Positions 14,727-24,415 of a DNA stretch of 64,000 nt are shown in pieces. The position numbers and the translations under genes are program-made. Each line of letters starts with the position of its first letter. Positions within the stretch are counted from its first letter, which is position 1. The DNA is taken from positions 1,178,001 to 1,242,000 of the forward strand of contig OY978102.1 of NCBI GenBank assembly GCA_963854735.1. Direction: 5' to 3'. The stretch is from Marvania coccoides. Taxonomy: Eukaryota > Chlorophyta > Trebouxiophyceae > Chlorellales > Chlorellaceae. The notes beneath the pieces were generated by a model. It was given only the letters and a program-made list of their open reading frames with translations, did no database searches and was not told the origin of the DNA.

Positions 14727-15251
14727 TAAACGGGAATTTCAAAATGATACGAGGCTTGGAAGCGGAAAATACTGAAAGAAATGTATTGGGCAGCACCAGA
14801 AAGATATTTTTTCTAGGCCGCTGCAAGGATTTCTACGGGCTTTAACCCGGCCTGACAGCGATGTCTGCAATATAAGAAAATCACAATAAACTCTGGGTTC
14901 CTGGCAATTTTTTCCCCTGCCTCTTCCAATATTCTTTCCACTGGCTCGCATGCACCCCTTTAGCAAGGAAGGGATCACTGCAATTCGTCTGTTTAACAGC
15001 CCTACCTCTCTAAAGAAAAATAAACTGGAGGATGGATACGGACCGACTGAAGAAATTAAAAGAGGGATGCATCGGGCGATGACCCTTTGCTTCTACTTCG
15101 TATTTTTTTCCGATCTTCTGCTGAAGAAAGAGCTCGTGACCCAATGAATTGGTACAACAAGGAATCCAAACTTCATACATTCATTACATAATTAGAATTG
15201 CCGTCACCATGTAATTTTCGATCCTCTCCCTCTCCCTCTCTCTCTCTTTTC
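14727..15251. other. intergenic, AlkB to POLE2
   Basis: Spacer of 525 bp between two minus-strand genes, holding the AlkB-like promoter and the POLE2 3' end. A CT-rich simple repeat lies at its left-strand end (15223-15248). Nothing else was seen. Confidence 0.6.
15223..15248 (+). repeat. CT-rich simple repeat
   Basis: Runs of CTCTCC and CTCTCT just beyond the POLE2 stop codon. Confidence 0.85.
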
Positions 15252-17261
15252 TCATGCAAGCAGCTCTTCGTCTCCATCCTGCTCTGATCCAGATCCGCCC
15301 GCTTCCATGTCCATAACCTCCAAGACTTCTTCCTCTTCTTCTCCTCCTTCTCTCTCCCGCTCCTCCTCGACCTCCACCGCATCTTCTTCTTCTTCTTCAT
15401 CTTCCGCTTCATCTCCTGCCGCCTCCGGCGACACGTCACACAGCTCCATGTCATCCGTCGTCGGCTTCCAGCACCCAAATGTCCCGTCCAGCAGCGACCC
15501 CTACACAAAAATAAAAAAAGAGAAACAACATTCAAAAATCGAATATTCAGAAATAACCAAAATATTCCACAAATTCGAGTCTCCCCCCCCCAAAAAAGAC
15601 ACACCGGGTTCAGGCAGGCACAGGAGTCAAAGGTGTACCGCGCCGCGGGTTCCGCGTCCGCCAGCACCAGCGCGTGGGGCTGAGGGTACAGCCACAGCGC
15701 GTGGTCGTGCTCCCACGACACCGGCTGAAACTCCAAAGGCACAGGACACAGGTGCGACTCCTGCAGCACCGTAGCGCACAGGTGGTGGAAATCTGGCGCG
15801 CCCTCGCCATCCCCCTGCGCGTCCGCGTCCCCAGCCGAAGGCGGCACGATGCACAGCCCCCGCATCTTCCGCTGCAGGTTTGATCGAAAAAGAACGAGCT
15901 CCTTGGGGCCGTGCCGCACGCGACAAGGATTGCTACACAGCTGAGCGTTGGGGGCGGCATCCAGGAGCTTGGAGGTGAGCGCGCGGGGGAGGGGCGGGCG
16001 GGGCAGCACGTTGGCAGGGCCGACATCGCCTGGGCCGGGAACAATTAAAAATTTGGACTCTTTGAGGGAGGGGTACTGTGAAATGATGCGCCCCAGGGTG
16101 GCGAAGTTTTCCCTCACTCGGGAGAAGCTGGAGGCACCCGCGTTCGCGTCGTACGACTGGAAATCGCCCATCAGGACGAAAGTTGACGGCGGCGCCTCCA
16201 TGTCACTGAATCCGCCCAAAATGAGATGCAACCGCTCCAGAACCTCGGGTCGGTCCAGGTGCACGTCCGACATGATCACCACGCGGTCCTCCCCCTGCGT
16301 GGCAGCCCATCTTTCCACCGCTCTGGCCTCTGGTCGCATCCCGCCGAAGAAATCCAGCCCCTGAAGCGCTGACAGCGAATCTGCGCGGGACTCGGGAGGC
16401 GGTAGGCCCAGCGCAGTGGCCCGAAAGTGTCCTCCGGGCGTGAGCTCCCCTTCTGCGACTACCACGCAGTTCTCGACAAAAAGGCCATCGGTGGTGTCGG
16501 AGGATTTAATATCGAGAGGGAGACGCGCGGACAGGTCTTCGATGAAGTAGCGGTCTTCATCCTGGCGGGTGAGGAACCCGGCGATGTAACGGCGCTGTCC
16601 GACCAGCCCCAGCAGGGCTTTCAGCTCGGTGAGTTCAGCGGAAGATTCTGAGCGGCCGGCGCCCAGGATGCCCCACTGCACGGGGCGGAACAGGGCGTGA
16701 CGCCGCAGGCGCTGCAGGATAAGCAGGAAGCGGTCCACGTAGAGCTTGGTTTTGCTCTGCAACAGACAAAAAAAATGAATTGGTTTGGGAAGTTGCTGAG
16801 TGCGAGGTGTACAGCGCATCAAAACGTGAAACTTACCTGCGCGTCTGCGAAGATGCTGCGGTGCTGGTTGGACTGGTGGAAGAGCTTGCGGACGGGGTCG
16901 TAGGTGATGAGGGGCACCTGAGAGGCATCGATCACTTGCAAAAATCCGCCTGCACCGCCACTGCCCGTGAAGTGGCCGAGCATCGACTCCAAGATTGCAA
17001 GCGTCACCTTCCTTTCGTCAACATCTGCAGAAATAAGCGAAGAGCAGGTCGGTTAACGACAACAGCTGAAGATCGTGTTTTCAAAAATGCCACAAACTCA
17101 CTTGTCACCAATTCGTCCAACAGGCTGTGTAAAAACTGTTCTGGCTCCTCGATCTCGTTCAAGACCTCAACCAGCCTGGCCAGCGCCGCGGGTTCCGCTT
17201 GAATGCCGCTGGACTGGAATTGTTTTTGAAGCCATTGCTTATTCAGCCGTGGCGCGGCCAT
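15252..17261 (-). CDS. POLE2: DNA polymerase epsilon subunit 2 (DPB2/POLE2)
   Basis: Four exons (17261..17102, 17024..16837, 16756..15605, 15500..15252), 582 residues. It is the B subunit of the leading-strand polymerase epsilon, which bridges the catalytic subunit to CMG. Seen: an N-terminal helical region (LNKQWLQKQFQSSGI...), the OB-fold segment (RYIAGFLTRQDEDRYFIEDL) and an inactivated calcineurin-like phosphoesterase core (RVVIMSDVHLDRPEVLERL, FVLMGDFQS, FLIVPGPGDVGP), typical of polymerase B subunits. The conserved C-terminal NPGS motif is formed across the last splice. Beyond it is an unusual tail of about 60 residues rich in Glu and Asp. A reading frame also runs through the last intron, but that version loses NPGS and ends in non-coding-like sequence. 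Confidence 0.93.
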
Positions 17262-17497
17262 TTTGTACTATGTTCTAAAGTTTTAAAAGTTTTAAAGAGC
17301 GCCTTAATCGCCTGTGGGAAATAAAGCATTTTCAAATTCGTGAAATGAGCAAAGCATAGAAAAATGCTGGAAAATGTCTGGTTTCGGCCTTCTGGTGCAA
17401 ATAGTTATATATATTAGCTAGCGTTGGTGCCCTCGAAAGCGCTCATCACTTGCGCGGCAATGCCGCAGACCCATAATATTAAATTCCTCAGAATTTG
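17262..17497. promoter_or_regulatory. probable bidirectional promoter, POLE2/TMEM42-like
   Basis: Only 236 bp separate two divergent start codons. The spacer is AT-rich; no TATA box or named site could be defended. Confidence 0.45.
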
Positions 17498-17947
17498 ATG
17501 GGAAAAACACTCGAGTTCCTTGCGTTCACGACTCTCAGCGGCATCAGCGGCGCAGTATCGGCAGCATGCTCAAAGTCGGCCGGGCAGCAGCACGCCCTTG
17601 GGGCGGCACTGCTTTACGCTTTCGTGGTGGCGGTGAGAACAGTCGACTCCCCACAACCAGCACAATCCCTGCCCAAGACTAACAATATTTACTTTATTTT
17701 GTGGTGTGCAGCTCAGCGTCTTAACTATTTCTCTCAACAGCGCGGCCATGCGGCGGACCGCCTCTCTGCAAGCGGCGGCCGCTGCAGTGGGCTGCAACGC
17801 GCTGTTCAGCGGGCTGCTGGGGTGGGCGGTGTGGGGGGAGTCCCTGGCGCCGCGGTGGTGGGCCGGTATTGCCTGCCTGACAACTGGAGTGGCGCTAATG
17901 CAGCCCAAGCTACTGACCGAAGAAGAAAGGAAGAAAAAACCAGAGTA

Positions 17948-17948
<1 letters not shown>
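17498..17948 (+). CDS. TMEM42-like small membrane protein (EamA-like fold)
   Basis: Two exons, 17498..17632 and 17712..17948, joined in phase 0, give 123 residues. About four hydrophobic segments are seen: FLAFTTLSGISGAVSAAC, LGAALLYAFVVALSVLTISLN, VGCNALFSGLLGWAVWGE and WWAGIACLTTGVAL. The CNA..S..LG..VWGES..WW.GI pattern resembles the half-EamA (drug/metabolite transporter) TMEM42 family; no substrate is known. The stop TAA shares its last A with the ATG of the next gene (TAATG). The 79-base intron contains no stop in the first exon's frame, so retaining it opens a fusion into TruA. A small stand-alone gene is the simplest model, but a shared transcript is hard to avoid. Confidence 0.65.
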
Positions 17949-19042
<1,094 letters not shown>

Positions 19043-19155
19043 CGAGGAGGAGGACGCGGAAAATTCAAACTGATGTTTTTTCTTTCATGTGTATATTGTA
19101 TTTAATCAGCGCTATTAAGATGTAATAAGTAAGAATGCCAATGGAAAATTCAAAT

Positions 19156-19836
19156 TTAAAGCTTATATTCGCTGTCGAACAGCTTTTTCAGCGGCGCAAA
19201 CAGCGGCTCTAGGGCGCCGACCTGCTGCCACGACAGCCACTCCCACCCCTCGCATTTATCCGGCTCCAGGTTCTGCGCCGCGCAGTCCGCAGGCACCTCT
19301 ATGGACATGAAAATCGTGACGTAGTGTGCTCCGCTGGGAAATACGGTATTCACTGCATACGCGAATTTTGGGTCGGTTTCCACTGCGATTCCGGTCTCCT
19401 CCAGCACCTCTCGAGCTGCGCACACCTCGAAGCTCTCCCCTGGGTCCAGGTGGCCCCCTGGCAGCGCCCAGTCGCCACGACCGAGCCGCCCTTTCCTGTC
19501 GGAAAAAAAGAAGAAGGGGAAGAGATATGAAGAGTCGTTATTATCTGGAAGGGAACATGAAAATGCTCTTCAATAGAAAAAAAATAGTTTAATAGGATAA
19601 ATCCATTCCTCAACAAGCAGTTCTTGCAGTGGGAGAGGCGCAGGAGCGGTGAAGATATTTTTTCTTCATGCCACGCACCTGCGTCCCACAAGGATCGCTG
19701 AGTCACTAGCCCTAACCAGCAGTACTCCGACGCCCACTTTGGCCTCCTGCGCCACTACTTGAGGAGCGCCAGAATTCAAATTTGATTGATTGGTCGCAGC
19801 AGTCTCTACTTCGCTTGAAGGGGGTTGGGTGCTCAT
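19156..19836 (-). CDS. Nudix hydrolase, NUDX1/NUDT15-like
   Basis: Two exons (19836..19679, 19495..19156), 165 residues. The family hydrolyses nucleoside diphosphate derivatives such as 8-oxo-dGTP; plant NUDX1 members also act on prenyl diphosphates. The complete Nudix box is at about residues 67-89: GGHLDPGESFEVCAAREV then LEETGI, including the metal-binding REVLEE. The stretch HYVTIFM and NLEPDKCEGWEWLSW is characteristic of the NUDX1/NUDT15 group. The N-terminal 30 residues are polar with no convincing transit peptide, so the cytosol is likely. It converges on TruA with 113 bases between stops. Confidence 0.92.
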
Positions 19837-19893
19837 CGCAGCTGTTAAGATCAGTTTTCCCCTTTGTTTTTCAAAAATATAAAAATAAGTAGC

Positions 19894-20148
19894 TTATGCG
19901 TGGGGAAAAAAAAATTGGCTGCAAGCTGCATGTTGCGTTGACCAGTCATTTTCCGCTTCATACGATTGCAGTTTTATCGCTAAAAGGGCCTGTACACCGC
20001 CATATGCATGCGCCATAGCTGCAGCGCCCTCCCTCGGGACCAGCTGCAGTGAAAATTGATGGTGGGCAAACCACCGCCCAAACACCGCAGGACTCGTTCT
20101 CAGAGCACGTTTTGCCTCCTCTTCACTCACATCACCCTCTCCCTCCAT
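19894..20148 (-). CDS. possible small ORF of unknown function
   Basis: 84 codons from ATG 20148. The sequence is acidic at the start (MEGEGDVSEEEAKRAL) and plausible as protein, but shows no known domain, is short, and is less GC-rich than neighbouring exons. It might be a 3' exon of the cysteine-rich gene upstream, yet no splice join keeps both frames open. Treat as a weak candidate. Confidence 0.25.
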   Translation of the reverse strand: MEGEGDVSEEEAKRALRTSPAVFGRWFAHHQFSLQLVPREGAAAMAHAYGGVQALLAIKLQSYEAENDWSTQHAACSQFFFPHA

Positions 20149-20235
20149 ACGCTGGACCTCTGGTATTGTTCGCGTCCAATTTGGAATGAATTTAAACGGG
20201 GCCTTTTACAAGCCTCCCAATAAAGGGGGGGAAGC

Positions 20236-20248
20236 GGGGGGGGGGGGG
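20236..20248 (-). repeat. 13-base homopolymer, C on the minus strand
   Basis: Uninterrupted G13 on the given strand just beyond the stop of the minus-strand cysteine-rich gene. Confidence 0.9.
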
Positions 20249-20265
20249 CGCCTAGACTCCGCTAT

Positions 20266-21396
20266 TCACATGGTGTTGTTCTGTGAGATCATTTGCAAGT
20301 ATTGCAGAACCACTGCGCCCGCAGATATTGCCGTAATTGCAGCACCCTCGCTCTCCGCACCGCAGCCTACCACGGTTGAGCCCCTGATGCAACCTCTGGC
20401 AGTCGTGTTCAACTCCCGGCGACCAACGTAGCCCGTGGAGCCAAACACGGTAATGGCTGGCTCGCTCGCTTCCTTTCCTCCGCTCGCGTTTGCTCCCTCA
20501 GGGCTAACGCTGTCGATGAAGTCGCTGCCGCTGCCAGTACCAAACACAGATGCTCTGCCGGGAGGAAAATTAACGGTAAAAAAAGTTCGGTTTTCAGTTC
20601 ATATCGGCCTTATTTGCAGTATTCATAGGTAATACATCGACTCACTGTGTGCCCGCGGGGGGTGTACTGCAGGAGCAGGGCTTGCAGTAGGCTTGCCCCG
20701 AGCTGTTGCTAATGACCTCGTACGGCCGCAGGCACTCAGTGCAGCCGCTGCAGTCGCATTTTGCGCAGCCCAGCACGTTGCATGGCATGCATGCGCCGCC
20801 GCTGCTCAACCTAAATCCAGGCATGCACTGCGCTCAAAAAAGATGAAGCAAGCCTGGTTAATTGAAAACACGAAGGAAAATGCCTGCTTTGAGAGCGACG
20901 ATTGTTCACCTTGGAGCATTTTCCGTGGATTTCGCATTCTCTACAATTTGGGGTCGTCTGGGCGCATTCAGAGACGCACATGCCGTTGTTATCAAGCTCA
21001 AATCCACCACCACACTGTTGGACAGTACAAGAAAAAATGTGAGTGTAGAGGCTCGAATTGCGTGAAAATTACGCTTCATAATCTGTTTGGGCTCACTTTT
21101 CGGCACGTCTGCATGTCTCCATCGCAAGAAAGGCAGTTTTTATCGGCGCAGGCCTCGCAGGTCAGCAGCCCGCTGGGAGCTTCGCTGAAGCCAAACCCTG
21201 GCTTGCTGCACACAAGGTAAACAATTTTTTTTTGGAAATACGTTTATCAACTTGTAAAAAAAAGCGGTATAGCAGCATGATTTCATACTATAGCGCTGCT
21301 TATCATCATGCCTCACCAGTGACGACAGCTGTCGGGTATTTCGGGGTCACAGGCTGCACATGAAGGGTCAGTGCATTTGTTACAGTATCTTGAGCA
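20266..21396 (-). CDS. cysteine-rich modular protein, 5' end unresolved
   Basis: Five consecutive exons can be joined in frame: 21396..21317, 21205..21097, 21014..20910, 20827..20646 and 20554..20266. They encode a chain of short Cys modules (CSRYCNKC, CAACDPEI, CEACADKNCLSC, CRECEIHGKCSKC, CDCSGCTEC, CKPCSCS) like the furin-like, GCC2/GCC3 or EGF-like repeats of secreted and surface proteins. The last exon is Cys-poor, Ser/Gly-rich and ends with a moderately hydrophobic stretch (AAITAISAGAVVLQYL) near the C-terminus. Exons begin at or near a Cys codon, so modules track exons. The upstream exon and signal peptide could not be found: sequence beyond 21396 looks intronic. Function unknown; extracellular location is inferred from Cys content only. 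Confidence 0.6.
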
Positions 21397-22494
21397 CTGC
21401 AGGAATTAGGGAAGTTGCATATTGTTGAGTACGAGAATATTAGTGTGCGGCGGCAGGGTGGGTCTGGGAATTTACAACTCGGCGTATAATTGTAAAACAA
21501 CGCACGCTTGCTTTGGCCCCAGCCGGGGCCAGAAAGAATAGAAAAATCGCGACAGTTAATGTCTTCGTCCAGCTAAGAGTTTTATAAATCTGCGAATGAG
21601 AGTGGATGAATTAGATACAGTTGGTTTGGCAGGAAGAAAAAAACTCAGGACATGCCAGCACTGAAATGAATGGCATAAAGCCAAGACCATAATGCGCACC
21701 AGTTTTCCAGCCCGTACACCGTCGGTTTCGGTAGGAGAAGCAGCAATGCGGATGCCGTTTCCCAAATTCTACAGCGGGAAGAAAAAACACGTCAAAAGCG
21801 AGCCTCTTCAGGGTGGCTCGGCTGAGTGGCTCGGCATCGCAATTGAGGCTTACCATGAGTATTTGCCGAGCCAACATGGGGGGAAATGTCAGCAATTTGG
21901 AGGTGGAGACCGGGAAACACCAGGACAGAACTGAAAAATGGGCCTCCAACCTCTGATGAAGGTCACCGTGAAGCCTGATATATTCTTGGCATATGCGAGG
22001 ACGAGCGTGGAGGCATCAAATCAGCCGGCCGTCGAAAACAAAACTTTCAAATGCGATACGAAAATTGAAAAGTCGGCCAGAGCACACCAACAGCGGCAAC
22101 TTCACTTCACACAACAAATTTAATGTGTGAAATGCTAAATGCTTGCTGCGAGAACTGCACCAGTGAATGAAACTGCGATTTTTTTTCCTGGTGATACCGG
22201 AAAATTTATGTGGGATACGACAATACGACAAGAACAGGCTCGCACAGTGATAATATAGACGAGTTTAGGAGAGCAAAAAAGCATTCAATATTTCTTTTTT
22301 GTTAAATAAAAGGCGAAACGAGCTTCACTATTTCAGCACCCATCAATTTCTTTTTTTTTCGGTGCCCTCTTATTTCAAAATGAAGTTTGCAATGTGTTTA
22401 CAACACAAACATACTCTAAACCAAGAAATATTTAGCTGCCTAACAACGGCAGCTGCTTCTAGGCGCGTCTCCCTTTCAGCACACATGGGTAGCC
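21397..22494. other. unassigned region upstream of the Cys-rich gene
   Basis: About 1.1 kb, AT-rich. It must hold the missing 5' exons of the Cys-rich gene, but no exon there could be defended. Candidate minus-strand frames around 21611-21949 include some Cys residues without clear splice signals. Confidence 0.4.
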
Positions 22495-23875
22495 TCACAC
22501 CTCTTTCTGCTCAGTAGCCAGCAGCCGCCTTAACGCCGCCACCTGCTCGTCGGGGCTCCCATCCAGCGCCCTTTCCAGCTTCCCCACCTCTCCCCCCAGC
22601 GGCTCAGCCCCCGCCCTCAGCACTGCTCTTGCCACCGCCACATTCTGCTTCCCGCCCCCAGCCAACAGGTTGTTTTGACACGCGCGGATGGCCCAGTGCA
22701 TGGGCTTGTGTCCCTGCGCGTCCATCACCCCCCCACTTTCGCCCCAGCCTCCACCAGTGCCTCGAAAACCTCGAGCCAGCCCCGCTCGATGGAATGCTTT
22801 AGCGCGTCCCAGCGAGGCCCATACGGCTCTTTAGGCGCTGTTTCTTCCATGTCTTCTGACTGTGGTTCGCCTGCAGCTTCCTTCTGCTGTCCCAGCTTCG
22901 TTTTCGCCGCCAGACCAAGCAGGCGCACAGCGTCTGCGTTGCCGGCCACCGCAGCGATTTCTATGGCCCTGCACCCCCCAAACTCGCCGTTCTGCGGTAG
23001 AACGTCACCGCCAAAGCGCTCGGCAGCGACGTGCACCTCGGGAGGCGCCCCAAACTGCAGCGGCAGAGCAGCTTCGCCTCCTGCAGTCCCCAGCGGGGAA
23101 CTGAGCACCTGAGGGTCTGCGCCAGCAACCAGCAGCGCCTGGAGGACGTCGGTAGAGCATTGGAAAGCGGCAGCCAGGTGCAGCGGGGTGCACTTGGAGG
23201 CGATAGCTTGCGCGTTGATTTCTATGTGACAGCCAGCAGCGCTTGAATAGCGTCCAGGCGGCCGTGAAAAGCGGCCCAGTGGAGGGCACTCCAGCCGCAA
23301 GAGTCTTGGTCGTTGACGCCGGTGCTGTTTGAAATGAGGAGCGGCAGGAGGTGCATTTTCTCGCAGCGTGCGGCCTCCGGGAGAAGGCTGGCAAGAGCTT
23401 GAGGGGCCTGACGGGGGGCGATGCGCTGCAGATACATTTCTAATGGAGTAAATCCGTACAATATTTCAGCTCTGGGCGCGTTGTCGATAAGCCTTGCTAC
23501 TGTTGAGAGGGGCGGAGAGACAAAATAATCCATCAGAAGCCTTATAATTGGTTTCGATGTGCCAATACCTCCGAGAATAGTATGTTCAATACGACGATTT
23601 TCACTTATATTGGCCGACCAGAGTTGCGCAAGCTCTATCGCGACCTCAACCGCCCATGCGGAACCGACGAGTACAGCGCTGTACAAGATGGCACCACTCC
23701 ACGCTGATCTATCGAGTTTGATCTTGTCGAGCGGAGCGAGTTTGCTTGCAAAGAGCTTAGAAGCTGCACTGCATCCTTTCAGGCCAGCTTTCGATATAGC
23801 GAAACAAATATTAGTAGTGGCAAGGGGGCGTTGCTGAGGGGGGAGTTCGCTCGGGCAAGGCAATGCGGCATCCAT
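22495..23875 (-). pseudogene. ankyrin-repeat gene with two apparent frameshifts
   Basis: Three overlapping minus-strand frames (23875..23222, 23300..22725, 22728..22495) together read as one ankyrin protein of about 450 residues. Repeats are recognisable in each frame: SALHWAAFHGRLDAIQALL, then TPLHLAAAFQCSTDVLQALL followed by VAGADPQ, then HKPMHWAIRA. The frame changes once near 23230-23238, inside a repeat, and again at a run of seven C at 22728-22734. Each break behaves as one missing base. No GT-AG or GC-AG intron of reasonable size bridges either. It may be a decaying gene, or sequencing/assembly errors in an intact one. ATG at 23875 starts the first frame. The partner and role are unknown. 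Confidence 0.6.
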
Positions 23876-24415
23876 GCATTGAAGCGCAGCCGCCCATGGC
23901 AGAGCTAATACTGCAAGCAGCTACCAAAGTGTCAACGTCTCGCTTTGAAGAATGTCATTGCCAGTTCAAGCGGCAAGGTGTCGAGGTTGTTGGGAACTGG
24001 CGGCGGTTGCAGTAGCGACTGTTGCCATACGGGAGGACCTAATTTCCCTGCAGGAAACGGGCGTCATTTTATCGATTATACGCGCGATTTGCAACTGTTG
24101 ACATTTTCAAAATATTTTTGTGAGGCTTGCCTGGGCCCTTCCCCTCGGAATCTGCTGCAAGCATTTTGGTCCTAATGCTTCAAAAATATATTAATTGTGT
24201 AAAGGAAATGCAACCTTGTCGACGGAATTTGACGTGAAATAGTTTTTTCTTCATCTTCAATTGCCCCCACCTTTTGACTGTGCATTTTCATCTTACGTAG
24301 ACGAGTTCTCTATCTATCTATACATAGAAGTTGACGCGCCAAGGATACGCCCACCATACAAACATGCATCCCGCCTTCTCCTCTAGTTTCCTCTAGTATA
24401 TATATTCCCTTCACT
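23876..24415. other. intergenic, ankyrin gene to acyl-CoA oxidase
   Basis: 540 bp of AT-rich spacer with a short CTAT repeat near 24311. Nothing else was recognised. Confidence 0.55.

Larger units (their letters stand above)
19837..20265. other. spacer upstream of the Nudix gene
   Basis: Contains a weak 84-codon minus-strand frame (listed separately) and a G13 run at 20236-20248. Otherwise AT-rich and unassigned. Confidence 0.5.

Noticed and set aside
15173..15604. Read-through of the last POLE2 intron to a longer C-terminus
   Set aside because: Loses the conserved NPGS and reads an AT-rich intron; the splice gives a better family match.
17495..17947. TruA start at 17495 as one long protein
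   Set aside because: Requires retained intron and an out-of-frame reading of the TMEM42-like second exon; kept only as a possible alternative isoform.
20435..21220. Plus-strand frames across the Cys-rich gene
   Set aside because: Antisense shadows; the minus strand has matched splice sites and Cys spacing.
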